A stretch of DNA of 64,000 nucleotides from Paractinoplanes aksuensis (GTDB taxonomy: Bacteria; Actinomycetota; Actinomycetes; Mycobacteriales; Micromonosporaceae). Of this stretch, positions 52,720-60,945 are shown piece by piece (within the stretch, counting starts at the first letter, position 1; each line of letters opens with the position of its first letter). Position numbers and translations under genes: made by a program. The notes below the pieces were generated by a model. It saw nothing but the letters and a program-made list of their open reading frames with translations, was not told where the DNA came from and searched no databases. The stretch is from positions 62,001 through 126,000 of the forward strand of contig NZ_JAMYJR010000003.1 of assembly GCF_024137025.1 (NCBI RefSeq). The letters are read 5' to 3'.

Positions 52720-53336
52720 CCGTGCTGTACCGCTACGGCCGCGACGGCCGCACCCGCTTCGCCCGCACCGGCCGCGTCATAGCCGACACCGCCGACGGTG
52801 TCACACTGTGGACAGCCGCCGGTTCCCCGCAGATCGAGTCGCTCCTGGCCGACGGCCGCCCGCTGCGCTCGGTCCCGGTGGCCGACCGCTTCGCCCTGCC
52901 CCGCATCCGCCGCGAAACCACGTGGCGCGGCCCCGGCATCGTGCAGTTCGCCCCCACCGCCGGCGAGTTCTCCATCTCGTGGTTCTTCACCGACCAGGGC
53001 GACTTCGAGGGCTGGTACGTCAACCTGGAGTCCCAGCCCGTCCGCCACGACCACTTCATCGACAGCACCGACCGCGCCCTCGACGTCTGGATCACCCCCG
53101 ACCGCATCCCCCACTGGAAGGACGAGGACGAGTTCGCCCACCTCACCGACCGCCCCGGCCGCTGGACCACCACCGAAGCCACCGCCATCCGCGCCACCGC
53201 CACGGCTCTCGTGTCCAGGGCCGCAGCCGCCGAGTTCCCCTTCGACGGCCGCTGGACCGACTACCGCCCCGACCCGACGTGGCCCCCGCTCACCCTGCCG
53301 CCGAACTGGGACGACCCGCATCTGGCCACCCCCTGA
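52716..53336 (+). CDS. DUF402-domain protein
   Basis: A 206-residue protein with the DUF402 (FomD/Ntdp-like) pattern: the barrel part (FSISWFFTDQGDFEGWYVNL), the metal-site acidic residues in STDRALDVWITPDR, and the later HWKDEDEFAHL. Characterised relatives hydrolyse nucleoside di- or triphosphates or CMP conjugates; the substrate here is not known. The GTG start overlaps the GNAT stop as GTGA, so the two genes are coupled. Confidence 0.82.
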   Translation: MTVLYRYGRDGRTRFARTGRVIADTADGVTLWTAAGSPQIESLLADGRPLRSVPVADRFALPRIRRETTWRGPGIVQFAPTAGEFSISWFFTDQGDFEGWYVNLESQPVRHDHFIDSTDRALDVWITPDRIPHWKDEDEFAHLTDRPGRWTTTEATAIRATATALVSRAAAAEFPFDGRWTDYRPDPTWPPLTLPPNWDDPHLATP

Positions 53337-53842
53337 GCCACCACGCTCCGATCATGTCGGTTGTCCGGTCTCTTCGACCGACGGGGGCATTGACATGACA
53401 CGTCGTCCAGGTCACGTCCGCCGCCTGCGCGGACGTTGCCACTCCACTATCGCCTCAACACAATCGAAGTCTGCTCGACCAGGCCTCCCCCCATGCCAGA
53501 TCAGAGCGAAACGCCTCACCGCCCAGCGCCGGCAGAAGCGGACGCGGACCCCACCCACTCGCCTTCCACAGCCAGGCGGACACCGCCTCGTGCCCAGAGA
53601 GCACGCTGCACCACCGGGATCAGCTGATCCCACCCATAGATCGATGACAGGGTCGCTGAGCCGTTCACCGGCGAAGTGCAATTCGTCTGCGCCACAGGCC
53701 CGCGTGAACTCACGGGCTCGGAGCCACTGAGCTGTGGCAGCTGATGCAGCTCGTACGCCGTCGCAACGAGCACGAGCCGCCGGAACACCCGCTCAGGCAC
53801 GCCGGCGGTCGGCTGGGCTGTCACGGCAGAGGGCCACGACGG
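53337..53842. other. Gene-poor stretch before the transposase remnant
   Basis: About 500 bp without a convincing gene; short frames on both strands lack ribosome sites and normal codon bias. A small inverted repeat, gtcggt...accgac, lies near 53359-53384 and may end the DUF402 transcript. The stretch probably contains worn-down mobile-element DNA. Confidence 0.5.
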
Positions 53843-54031
53843 GAGCTTGAGCGCGAGACCCTGCACGGCCGCCGCGCGTTCACCGACGAACGCGAGGCCT
53901 GGCTGACCTCGTTCCGGTGGCTGCACCGCTACGACACCGTCCGCCGACACTCCCGGCTCGAGCAGCAATCCCCGATCAACTACGAGATCAACATCCGAAC
54001 AACGCCGGCTACGCCGGCGTCAGCCGCATGA
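53843..54031 (+). pseudogene. IS3-family transposase OrfB remnant (C-terminal end only)
   Basis: The frame reads ELERETLHGRRAFTDEREAW followed by a stretch with FRWLHRYDTVRRHSRLE and SPINYE. This matches the last 45-50 residues of IS3-type integrase cores (the conserved ...YNxxRRHSxLxxxSPxxYE ending). The catalytic DDE residues and OrfA are absent, and no terminal inverted repeats are visible. It marks an old insertion or deletion. Confidence 0.75.
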
Positions 54032-54192
54032 ACCCCGTGCCCAAGATCCGCGGTCAAGGTCCGTCTTACGCGAGTGTTCGGTTTGGTGCTGTGTTTCCTG
54101 TTACCGGACTTCTGGCTCCGCCTTCCCGCACTTTCCGGAATTGGCATGGACTTTGTTTGGCGTGTCGCGGCCCGGGTTCGGGATAATAGTGC

Positions 54193-55347
54193 ATGGCGCA
54201 ATTGAGTCTGTTCTCCCGGTCGCAGATCACGGCCTGGCGGGATCGAACCCGGTCACGCCGTTATTCGCCGGACAAAGAAGAATTCCGCCGCGATCATGCA
54301 CGCCGCCGGAACTGGGGGCTGAAAAGACGGCACGCAACAAAGCTGTGCCGATTGCAAGGTTGTTCGCGGGAATGCGGAGCGCTGGGACTGCATGATCCGG
54401 TAGATCCGATACCACCGCTGATCTGGGACGACCAAACCAGTGCCACCCGCCCGGTGCCCCGTGGCGGTGCACCGGCCGGTCCGCAACACCCGCCCACCGC
54501 CACGGACCCAGCCGACCGGCCCCCGCCCGTCAATCACGCACTGCCCGCAGATCGCGCTGCTGTGGCAGAGCCTGCTCCGCACGGCGGGCACCCTCAGACC
54601 AAGACGCCACACCCGGCAGACACGAAAGCCGACGAATCGGGCCAGGACACCGCTACGACACCGCCACCACAGACCGGGACACCCGACACAGCGGGCCTGG
54701 CCACCGCGGCAATTCCGGTGGCTGCGCCGGGAATCGCGGGCACAGCGGGCCTGGTTGGCGCGGGAACGCCGGTGGCGGTGCTGGGGGCTGTGGGCGCATC
54801 GGGCCTGGTTGGCGCGGTAATGCCGGTGACAGTGGCGAGACCGACGGGGCCTGCCCTCGACCGGTCGCCGCCGGTTAGCGCACGGATACGTGTCGTCCGG
54901 GCGGCATCAGCCGATCCGCCGGCCGCGACCGGTCACGCATCACCTGCTCACCCGCGGGAGCGAGCCGGTCGACCACAGCCGGTCAGGCCGCAACCGCATA
55001 ACCCAGCGCCACCTGTTGATCGGCCCGCGGCCGGCGCCACGCTGCCGCCGCAGGTGCGGGCCGCGCTGACGTTGCGGTGCCTGGCCGACTCGCCCAGCAA
55101 CGGCATCCCAGCCAGACACCCCGCCGACCGACACCATCGACGGCGTCACAGCACCACCGACGACCGTCCCACCGGTACACCAAACCGACATCAGACTGCG
55201 TCAACAACAGGCCGCCTACTGTCGACCAGCAGAAGACTGCCCTTGGGAACCGGCTGGACCAACGGTCTGCCCTATACCGGAATTCCGCCACCGGCCGGGA
55301 CGCAGGCAACAATTCCAGCAACCGTTTCGCCATCTTCGATGACATAA
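54193..55347 (+). CDS. Hypothetical Pro/Ala/Thr-rich protein
   Basis: A 384-residue protein I cannot assign. The first 60 residues look ordered and basic (MAQLSLFSRSQITAWRDRTR, then EEFRRDHARRRNWGLKRRHA). The rest is low complexity, with a near-repeat of about 19 residues built on GLVGAGTPVAVLGAVGA around 175-215 and a Pro/Thr/His-rich end. There is no signal peptide. A GATAAT hexamer lies 5 nt before the ATG. Codon bias is weaker than in neighbours, and the gene follows an IS remnant, so it may be acquired or decaying. The C-terminal half may not be real coding sequence. Confidence 0.45.
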   Translation: MAQLSLFSRSQITAWRDRTRSRRYSPDKEEFRRDHARRRNWGLKRRHATKLCRLQGCSRECGALGLHDPVDPIPPLIWDDQTSATRPVPRGGAPAGPQHPPTATDPADRPPPVNHALPADRAAVAEPAPHGGHPQTKTPHPADTKADESGQDTATTPPPQTGTPDTAGLATAAIPVAAPGIAGTAGLVGAGTPVAVLGAVGASGLVGAVMPVTVARPTGPALDRSPPVSARIRVVRAASADPPAATGHASPAHPRERAGRPQPVRPQPHNPAPPVDRPAAGATLPPQVRAALTLRCLADSPSNGIPARHPADRHHRRRHSTTDDRPTGTPNRHQTASTTGRLLSTSRRLPLGTGWTNGLPYTGIPPPAGTQATIPATVSPSSMT

Positions 55348-55802
55348 CGACGTGCACTCATCCGCGCGAATCAGTACGCTTTTGCAGCGCGTCAGGTCAT
55401 CGGTGCACGGCTCGGGAATGCCGCCCTGGTCGGAGTTTTCGCCTGTCTTTAATCTACTTTACCCGGTAGGCGCTTCACGGCAGGTTGCCTTATTCGTGAA
55501 CGGTTCAGGGACGGCGCTGCCGATATTGTGGTGTCGTTGTGACGTGCACGGGCCCTTGATCGGGTGTCCGATTCTCGGCAGGTCCGGGAACTCGAGACCG
55601 GTGCGGCTTCCATCCAGCGTTCGCGGGCCCGGGTGCGGCTGCCGGGCGGCCGCCATTCGGGAACTGTCCTGGGTGCAACGCCCGGAGCTACGGACCACGG
55701 GGGTGGCCACGTGGTTTCCGGGGCGCGGGGGCGGGTTGTCGCGGGCGACGGTGATCTCAGAGGCATCGGCGGGGATGCCGTTGGGGGATCGGAGCCGGGA
55801 CC
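55348..55802. other. Intergenic DNA before the sigma-factor gene, 455 bp
   Basis: No gene seen; frames on both strands lack starts with ribosome sites. The first 150 bp are less GC-rich than the window average. The promoter of the sigma gene must lie here, but I could not identify an ECF41-like TGTCACA/CGTC pair with certainty. Confidence 0.4.
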
Positions 55803-56420
55803 GTGAGTGTCATGGCGGTAGGGCCGCGTGCGAGGAGCGCGGTTGAGGCAGAGGAGTTCGTGGCGGCGAGGCCGCGGTTGATGGCGTTGGCCCTGCGGGT
55901 GCTGGGCGATCCCGGCGAGGCGCAGGACGTGGTGCAGGAGGCGTGGCTGCGCTGGCGCCGGGAGGACCGGTCGGGGGTGATCAATGCGCCCGCCTTCCTG
56001 GCCACCACAACCACGCGCCTGGCCATCAACGTGGCCCAGTCGGCGCGGAAACGACGCGAGACGGTAGCCGGCCCTTGGCTGCCCGAGCCCGTGGACCGGC
56101 AGGCCGACCCCGCGGTCACCGTGGAGCGGCACGACGCCTTGGACGGTGCGGTGCGGCTGATGCTGCAGAAGATGACCGCGCCCGAGCGTGCGGCCTACCT
56201 GTTGCGCAAGGCGTTCGACTACCCCTACCAGCGGATCGCCGAGATCCTCGGGGTCAGCGGGGACAGCGCCCGCCAGCTCGTGCGGCGGGCGCACGAGGGG
56301 CTCGGGTCGGGGCGGCGGCGGGTCGTCGACGAGGCCGAGCACCGCCGGCTCGTGCGTATTGTGCTCGCGGCCGCGCGTACGGGAAATCTGGCCGAGCTCG
56401 AAGCGGTGCTCAGGCCGTAG
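55803..56420 (+). CDS. ECF sigma factor, ECF41-like, lacking the C-terminal regulatory domain
   Basis: A 205-residue sigma-70 family protein. Region 2 (15-80) includes LGDPGEAQDVVQEAWLRWRR and region 4 (105-165) includes RAAYLLRKAFDYPYQRIAEI and the recognition helix with GDSARQLVRRAHEGL. The linker has WLPEP (92-96), the signature of the ECF41 group. ECF41 proteins normally continue with a SnoaL-like domain of about 120 residues carrying NPDKL and DGGGR motifs; here the protein stops just as that domain would begin (ARTGNLAELEAVLRP). The last 11 bp overlap the opposing LuxR gene. No usual ECF41 partner oxidoreductase is adjacent. Confidence 0.85.
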   Translation: MSVMAVGPRARSAVEAEEFVAARPRLMALALRVLGDPGEAQDVVQEAWLRWRREDRSGVINAPAFLATTTTRLAINVAQSARKRRETVAGPWLPEPVDRQADPAVTVERHDALDGAVRLMLQKMTAPERAAYLLRKAFDYPYQRIAEILGVSGDSARQLVRRAHEGLGSGRRRVVDEAEHRRLVRIVLAAARTGNLAELEAVLRP

Positions 56421-59130
56421 CGGCCAGGCCGCGGATCTCGCGCCGGGACGTGATGCCGAGCTTCGTGAAGACCTTGCGCAGGTGCCATTCGACGGTGTGC
56501 GGGCTGATGAACAGCTGGGCGCCGATCTCCGGGTTGGTCAGGCCCTCGCCGGCCAGCCGGGCGATCTGCGCCTCCTGCGCGGTCAGGGCGGCGTGCGTCG
56601 CCACCGCCCGGCGGCGGACCGTCTCGCCCGTGGCCTGCAGTTCGCGGCGCGCCCGGTCGGCGAACGCCTCGGCGCCCATGTGGCTCAGGCTTTCGTACGC
56701 GAGACCGAGCTGCCGCCGGGCGTCCGTGCGCCGGCCTTCGCGGCGCAGCCACTCGCCGTACAGAAGCCTGGTTCGCGCCAACGCCGTGCGCACCTCGGTC
56801 TGTTCGAGCCGCCCCAGCGCTTCCCGATAGAGGCGGTCGGCGGTGGCCCCGGAACTGACCTGGGCCTGCGCCCCGGCCGCCGTGCCGAGGGCCCAGTCGG
56901 TGCCGGCCGCCTCGGCCATCTCGGTGATCAGGCGGGCCCCCTCCGACGCCTCGGCCGGACGGCCGCTGCGGGCGGCCGCCTCGACCAGTTCGACAGTGGA
57001 CGAGATGGCCAGGCCGAACTCCTCGGGGTGGGCGCAGCCCCGTTCGGCCGCGGCGTACGCCTCCTCGTAGCGGCCGAGCCCGTTGTTGAGCACGGCCAGG
57101 GCCCACTGCGTCGCGCTCATCACCTTGCCCTCGCCCCGCAGCACCGGGTCCCGCATGATCGGCTCGAGGACGGCCCGGGTCGGCGCCTCGCGCCCCCGGT
57201 GCGGCTCGAGAACCATCGACGCGTACTGGGCGAAGAACCGGCTGCCGGTCGCCTCGCCGATCGTCACCGCCTCGACGGCCAGCGACTCGGCCAGGCCCAG
57301 CTCGCCCGCGAAGACCCGGTTGGACAGCCGCAGCAGCAGCGCCGAGGGCAGGATCGACAGGTCGCCGGTGGCCCGGGCCTGGTCGACGAGCCGGGCCGAC
57401 AGTTCCGACCAGGCCTCGAAGTCCCACACGTTGTGGCTCATCCGGCAGGCCAGCGGCAGCCAGCCCAGACCCATCGGCTCGGCCCGGAAGCGGGTCAGGG
57501 CGGCGCGGACGATCGGGGCCCCGGCCGCGTAGCCGTCGGTGACCATGGCGGCCGAGCCTTCGAGCAGCGGCACCGCCGGGGGCGGGGCACCGCGGGCGGC
57601 CCGGGCCACGTCGAGCACCTGGGCCCCGGTCGGCAGCCGGCCCGCGGTCATCGCCGCGTAGAGCGCGTCCCGGTACGTCTCGTGGGCCAGCCCGGCGTCG
57701 ACCGGTTCGAGCTGCTTGGCCGCCCGCAGCAACAGTGGCAGCCCGGCCCCGGCGCTGCGCGAGGCGAACGTGATCTGACCGCGGAGCAGGCCCGATTCGG
57801 CCCGCCCGCGCTCGTCGAGGGGGCTGAGCTCGGCCGCGTCGAGCAGCGCCAGCGCCGCGTCGTACGCCCCGGCCTGGTGTTTGGCCCGGGCCGCGGCCAG
57901 CGCCCGGGCCCCGCGGCGCTCGGCGTCGGGGCTGAGCTCGGCCGAGCGTTCGAGGAAGGCCGCGGCCGCGGCCACCCCGCCCCGGGCCTGGGCTCGGCCC
58001 GCGGACTGTTCGAGTTCGGCCGCCACCGCTTCGTCGGGGCTGGTGGTGGCCTGAGCGCGGTGCCAGGCGCGGCGGTCGGGGTCGGCCGCGGGGTCGGTCG
58101 CGTCGGCCAGGCCGGCGTGCACGGCCTGCCGGTCCGCGGGGGTGGCGGCCCGGTAGGCCGCCGAGCGCACCAGCGGATGCCGGAACCGCACCCGGGTGCC
58201 CACGGTGATCAGGTCGGCCGCCTCGGCCGGGGCGACGGCGGCGGGGTCGAGACCGAGCCGTCCGGCCGTTCGGGTCAGCAGCGACACGTCGCCGACCGGT
58301 TCGGCCGCGGCGATCAGCAGCACCCGGCGGGTCTCGGCCGGAAGCGCTTCGACCCGGCGCAGAAAGCTGAGCTCGATCTGGTTGGCCAGCGGCCGCGCGT
58401 CCGGCCGCCCGAAGCCGCCGGCCAGTTCGGCCGCGGTCAGCCCGCGGGGCAGTTCGAGCAGCGCGAGCGGGTTGCCCTGGGTCTCGGCCACGATCCGGTC
58501 GCGGACGTGCTCGTCGAGCCGCCCGGGGGTCACGGAGTCGAGCAGCCCGCGCGCGTCGAGGTCGCTGAGCCGGCCCACCTCGAGCTGGGGGAGGGTCCGC
58601 AGATCAGGGTCGACCCCGGGTTCCCGTACGGCGAGAACGAGCCCGATCGGTTCGGCCAGCAGCCGCCGGGCCACAAAGGTGAGCGTCTGCGCCGACACCC
58701 GGTCGAGCCACTGGGCGTCGTCGACCAGGCAGAGCAGCGGCTGCTCGTCGGCCGCCTCGGCCAGCAGGCTGAGCACGGCCAGCCCGACCAGGAACCGGTT
58801 GGGCGCTGGGCCCGCGCTCAGCCCGAACGCCGTGGCGAGGGCTTCCCGCTGCGGGCCGGGCAGGCGGTCGAGCCGGTCGAGGAACGGGGCGCACAGCTGG
58901 TGCAGGCCGCCGAAGGCGAGTTCCATCTCGGATTCGGCGCCGGCCGCGCGCACGATCCGGAGCCCGGCGGCGGTGTGCCGCAGATGACCGAGCAGGGCGG
59001 TCTTGCCGATGCCGGCCTCGCCCCGCAGCAAGAGCACCGCGCTGTGTCCGCCGCGCACGGTGCCGACGAGCCGATCCAACGTCGCGCTCTCGCCCTGCCG
59101 GCCGCGCAGCCGTGGCTGCCGGTCTGTCAT
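56410..59130 (-). CDS. Large ATP-binding LuxR-family regulator (LAL type)
   Basis: A 906-residue transcription regulator. Walker A GEAGIGKT is at 37-44 and Walker B LLCLVDDAQWLD near 131-142 in an AAA/STAND ATPase domain; a long helical, TPR-like middle follows; and a LuxR HTH ends the protein (ALTAQEAQIARLAGEGLTNP, then the recognition part FISPHTVEWHLRKVFTKLGI). LAL regulators couple a nucleotide- and ligand-controlled switch to activation, often of catabolic or secondary-metabolite genes. Its target is unknown; the only neighbours are the sigma factor and the FKBP gene. Confidence 0.92.
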   Translation of the reverse strand: MTDRQPRLRGRQGESATLDRLVGTVRGGHSAVLLLRGEAGIGKTALLGHLRHTAAGLRIVRAAGAESEMELAFGGLHQLCAPFLDRLDRLPGPQREALATAFGLSAGPAPNRFLVGLAVLSLLAEAADEQPLLCLVDDAQWLDRVSAQTLTFVARRLLAEPIGLVLAVREPGVDPDLRTLPQLEVGRLSDLDARGLLDSVTPGRLDEHVRDRIVAETQGNPLALLELPRGLTAAELAGGFGRPDARPLANQIELSFLRRVEALPAETRRVLLIAAAEPVGDVSLLTRTAGRLGLDPAAVAPAEAADLITVGTRVRFRHPLVRSAAYRAATPADRQAVHAGLADATDPAADPDRRAWHRAQATTSPDEAVAAELEQSAGRAQARGGVAAAAAFLERSAELSPDAERRGARALAAARAKHQAGAYDAALALLDAAELSPLDERGRAESGLLRGQITFASRSAGAGLPLLLRAAKQLEPVDAGLAHETYRDALYAAMTAGRLPTGAQVLDVARAARGAPPPAVPLLEGSAAMVTDGYAAGAPIVRAALTRFRAEPMGLGWLPLACRMSHNVWDFEAWSELSARLVDQARATGDLSILPSALLLRLSNRVFAGELGLAESLAVEAVTIGEATGSRFFAQYASMVLEPHRGREAPTRAVLEPIMRDPVLRGEGKVMSATQWALAVLNNGLGRYEEAYAAAERGCAHPEEFGLAISSTVELVEAAARSGRPAEASEGARLITEMAEAAGTDWALGTAAGAQAQVSSGATADRLYREALGRLEQTEVRTALARTRLLYGEWLRREGRRTDARRQLGLAYESLSHMGAEAFADRARRELQATGETVRRRAVATHAALTAQEAQIARLAGEGLTNPEIGAQLFISPHTVEWHLRKVFTKLGITSRREIRGLAATA

Positions 59131-59157
59131 CCGATCGCCCCCCGGGGCGAGGGTATA

Positions 59158-59187
59158 CCGCGGCGCTGCCCGTGAGCAGCGCCGCGG
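59158..59187 (-). terminator. Terminator hairpin between FKBP and LuxR-type genes
   Basis: A perfect 12-bp stem, ccgcggcgctgc (59158-59169) with gcagcgccgcgg (59176-59187), 6-nt loop, 6 bp downstream of the FKBP stop. The LuxR-type gene therefore needs its own promoter, possibly the TACCCT at 59150-59155. Confidence 0.75.
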
Positions 59188-59193
59188 TGCAGG

Positions 59194-59562
59194 TCACTGC
59201 ACGCCGAGGAGATCCACCACGAAGATCAGCGTCTCGTTCGGCTTGATCACTCCGGGGGCGCCCTGCGCGCCGTAGCCCAGGTGCGGCGGGATGGTCAGCT
59301 TGCGGCGGCCACCGACCTTCATGCCCACCACACCCTGGTCCCAGCCGCCGATGACCCGGCCGCCGCCGAGCGGGAACGCGAACGCCTCGCCACGGTTGTA
59401 GGAGGCGTCGAACTCGCGGCCGGTCGAGTGCGCCACGCCCACGTAGTGGACGCTGACGTTCTGACCGGGCGTCGCCTCGGGCCCCTCGCCGACAGTGATG
59501 TCCTCGATCACGAGGTCGGCCGGGGGTGCGCCCTCGATCGGACCGACGTCGGGCTTGTCCAT
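59194..59562 (-). CDS. FKBP-type peptidyl-prolyl cis-trans isomerase
   Basis: A 122-residue single-domain cytoplasmic FKBP, normal length for the actinobacterial family. Conserved parts are VSVHYVGVAHSTGREFDASY, the FPLGGGRVIGGWDQGVVGMK core and IPPHLGYGAQG, holding most active-site aromatic and hydrophobic residues. It speeds proline isomerisation in folding. The ATG at 59562 follows GGAG; no signal peptide is present. Confidence 0.95.
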   Translation of the reverse strand: MDKPDVGPIEGAPPADLVIEDITVGEGPEATPGQNVSVHYVGVAHSTGREFDASYNRGEAFAFPLGGGRVIGGWDQGVVGMKVGGRRKLTIPPHLGYGAQGAPGVIKPNETLIFVVDLLGVQ

Positions 59563-59671
59563 GGGAACTCCATTCGTTGACAGTCGAGCCCCGCCATGCA
59601 ATCACACGCTTCGTCACAGCTGGTGGTGGACGTGCTGAACGACTCACGCGAGTTATCCGTATTGCACGGGC

Positions 59672-60577
59672 GTGAGGATTCATCGTCTGGCCGCGGCGGC
59701 ACTGGCTGTGACCGCCGCCGCCGCGCTCGCGCCCTCGGCGGCCCAAGCCCACGGGTCGCCGACCACGCCGATCAGCCGCACCTCGGCGTGTGCTGCCGGT
59801 GGTTCGGAAACAGGAAGTAAGGCCTGCCAGGCGGCCCGGAAGGCGAACGGCCGCAGCTTCGGCAAGTTCGACAACCTGCGCATCGCGAACGTCGACGGCA
59901 AGGACCGCCAGGTCGTGCCGGACGGGCAGCTGTGCAGCGGCGGGCTCGCCCCCTTCCAGGGCCTCGACCTGCCGCGCGACGACTTCCCGGCCACCGAGGT
60001 CACGCCGGGGAAGAACCTGACGATCCGCTACCGGGCCACCATTGCGCACGCGGGCCAGTTCCGGGTCTTCCTGACCAAGCCTTCGTACGACCCCAGCCGG
60101 CGCCTCACCTGGGCCGACCTCGGCAGCAAGCCGCTGGTGGCGGTGACCGACCCGTCGTTGGAGGACGGGGCGTACGAGTTGAGGGCGAAGCTGCCCGAGC
60201 GGACCGGCCGCCACATCCTCTACATCGTGTGGGAGACGTCGAGCACGCCCGACACGTACTACTCGTGCTCGGATCTGGCGTTCCCGGCCGGGCCCAAGTC
60301 TGTGCCCGCTCCCGCGACAAAAGCCGCAGAAACCCCGAAAACTGCCGAGCCGATCATCAAGGCCACGAGTACGGCGCCCGCGCCCGCGGTCGTGCGGGCG
60401 ACCGCTCCCAAGACGTCGGCCGCCGCCCCCGCGCCGCGCGCCATCACGCCGGTGAGTGACAACAGCCGGGTCACTCTGGGCCACTGGATCGTCGCCGGCG
60501 CCGTGGTCCTGGGTTCCGGCGCAGTGGCCTGGGCAGGCACGGGAGCAATTCTTCGCAGACGCCGCGAAAACCGTTGA
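59672..60577 (+). CDS. Membrane-anchored AA10 lytic polysaccharide monooxygenase
   Basis: A 301-residue exported protein. The signal peptide ends at AAQA so that the mature protein starts with His27, the copper-brace His of LPMOs. The second ligand is His126 (TIAHAGQFRVF), and the axial aromatic lies in DTYYSCSDLAF. These enzymes oxidatively cleave chitin or cellulose using copper and a reductant. Instead of a secreted carbohydrate-binding module there is an Ala/Pro/Thr linker and a C-terminal membrane helix (WIVAGAVVLGSGAVAWAGTG) ending in RRRRENR, so the enzyme is tethered to the cell. The substrate is not shown by sequence. Confidence 0.9.
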   Translation: MRIHRLAAAALAVTAAAALAPSAAQAHGSPTTPISRTSACAAGGSETGSKACQAARKANGRSFGKFDNLRIANVDGKDRQVVPDGQLCSGGLAPFQGLDLPRDDFPATEVTPGKNLTIRYRATIAHAGQFRVFLTKPSYDPSRRLTWADLGSKPLVAVTDPSLEDGAYELRAKLPERTGRHILYIVWETSSTPDTYYSCSDLAFPAGPKSVPAPATKAAETPKTAEPIIKATSTAPAPAVVRATAPKTSAAAPAPRAITPVSDNSRVTLGHWIVAGAVVLGSGAVAWAGTGAILRRRRENR

Positions 60578-60592
60578 ACCGCAACGGTTCGC
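60567..60592 (+). other. Inverted repeat at the end of the LPMO gene
   Basis: aaccgttg-aaccg-caacggtt forms a perfect 8-bp stem that overlaps the stop codon. It could be an mRNA 3' hairpin or a protein-binding operator for the genes downstream. Confidence 0.5.
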
Positions 60593-60665
60593 GCCTCGTA
60601 CTGATGGGCGTCGACATCACAAGCAAGTCCGTTTCTCCCCCTGAGGAAACACGAAAGGCCGAGCA

Positions 60666-60935
60666 ATGAGGCGAGTTCGTTACGGTCACCAAGGAGTGAA
60701 CCGCCGCCGCGTACTGGCGATTGCCGCCACTGCGGGTGTCGGGGTCTCGGTGGCCGGCGTGGCCGGTCTGAGCCTGGCCGGCGAGAACGGCGAGACCCCC
60801 AAGGGCGCCGGTCCGCTGGTCCTGTCGTTGCGCGACGCCGAGAAGGGCACGTTCGACGTCTTCGTCGGCGGCTCCAGGAGCACGCTCACCGACAAGAAGC
60901 TCGCGGCCAAGCTGCTCAAGTCGGCGAAGGGCTGA
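60666..60935 (+). CDS. Small Tat-signal protein upstream of DUF4331
   Basis: An 89-residue protein. A twin-arginine signal (VNRRRVLAIAATAGVGVSVA) covers residues 11-40, leaving about 48 mature residues (GPLVLSLRDAEKGTFDVFVG, then a Lys-rich end TDKKLAAKLLKSAKG). I do not recognise a family; the size and place suggest a partner or carrier for the DUF4331 protein encoded 10 bp later. The ATG start is clear in context, with a gcc-gag-ca leader and a weak ribosome site. Confidence 0.75.
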   Translation: MRRVRYGHQGVNRRRVLAIAATAGVGVSVAGVAGLSLAGENGETPKGAGPLVLSLRDAEKGTFDVFVGGSRSTLTDKKLAAKLLKSAKG

Positions 60936-60945
60936 GGGAGAATCC

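Noticed and set aside
53396..53730. 111-codon frame after the DUF402 gene
   Set aside because: Basic low-complexity product without motif; codon bias unlike real genes here; lies in degraded mobile DNA.
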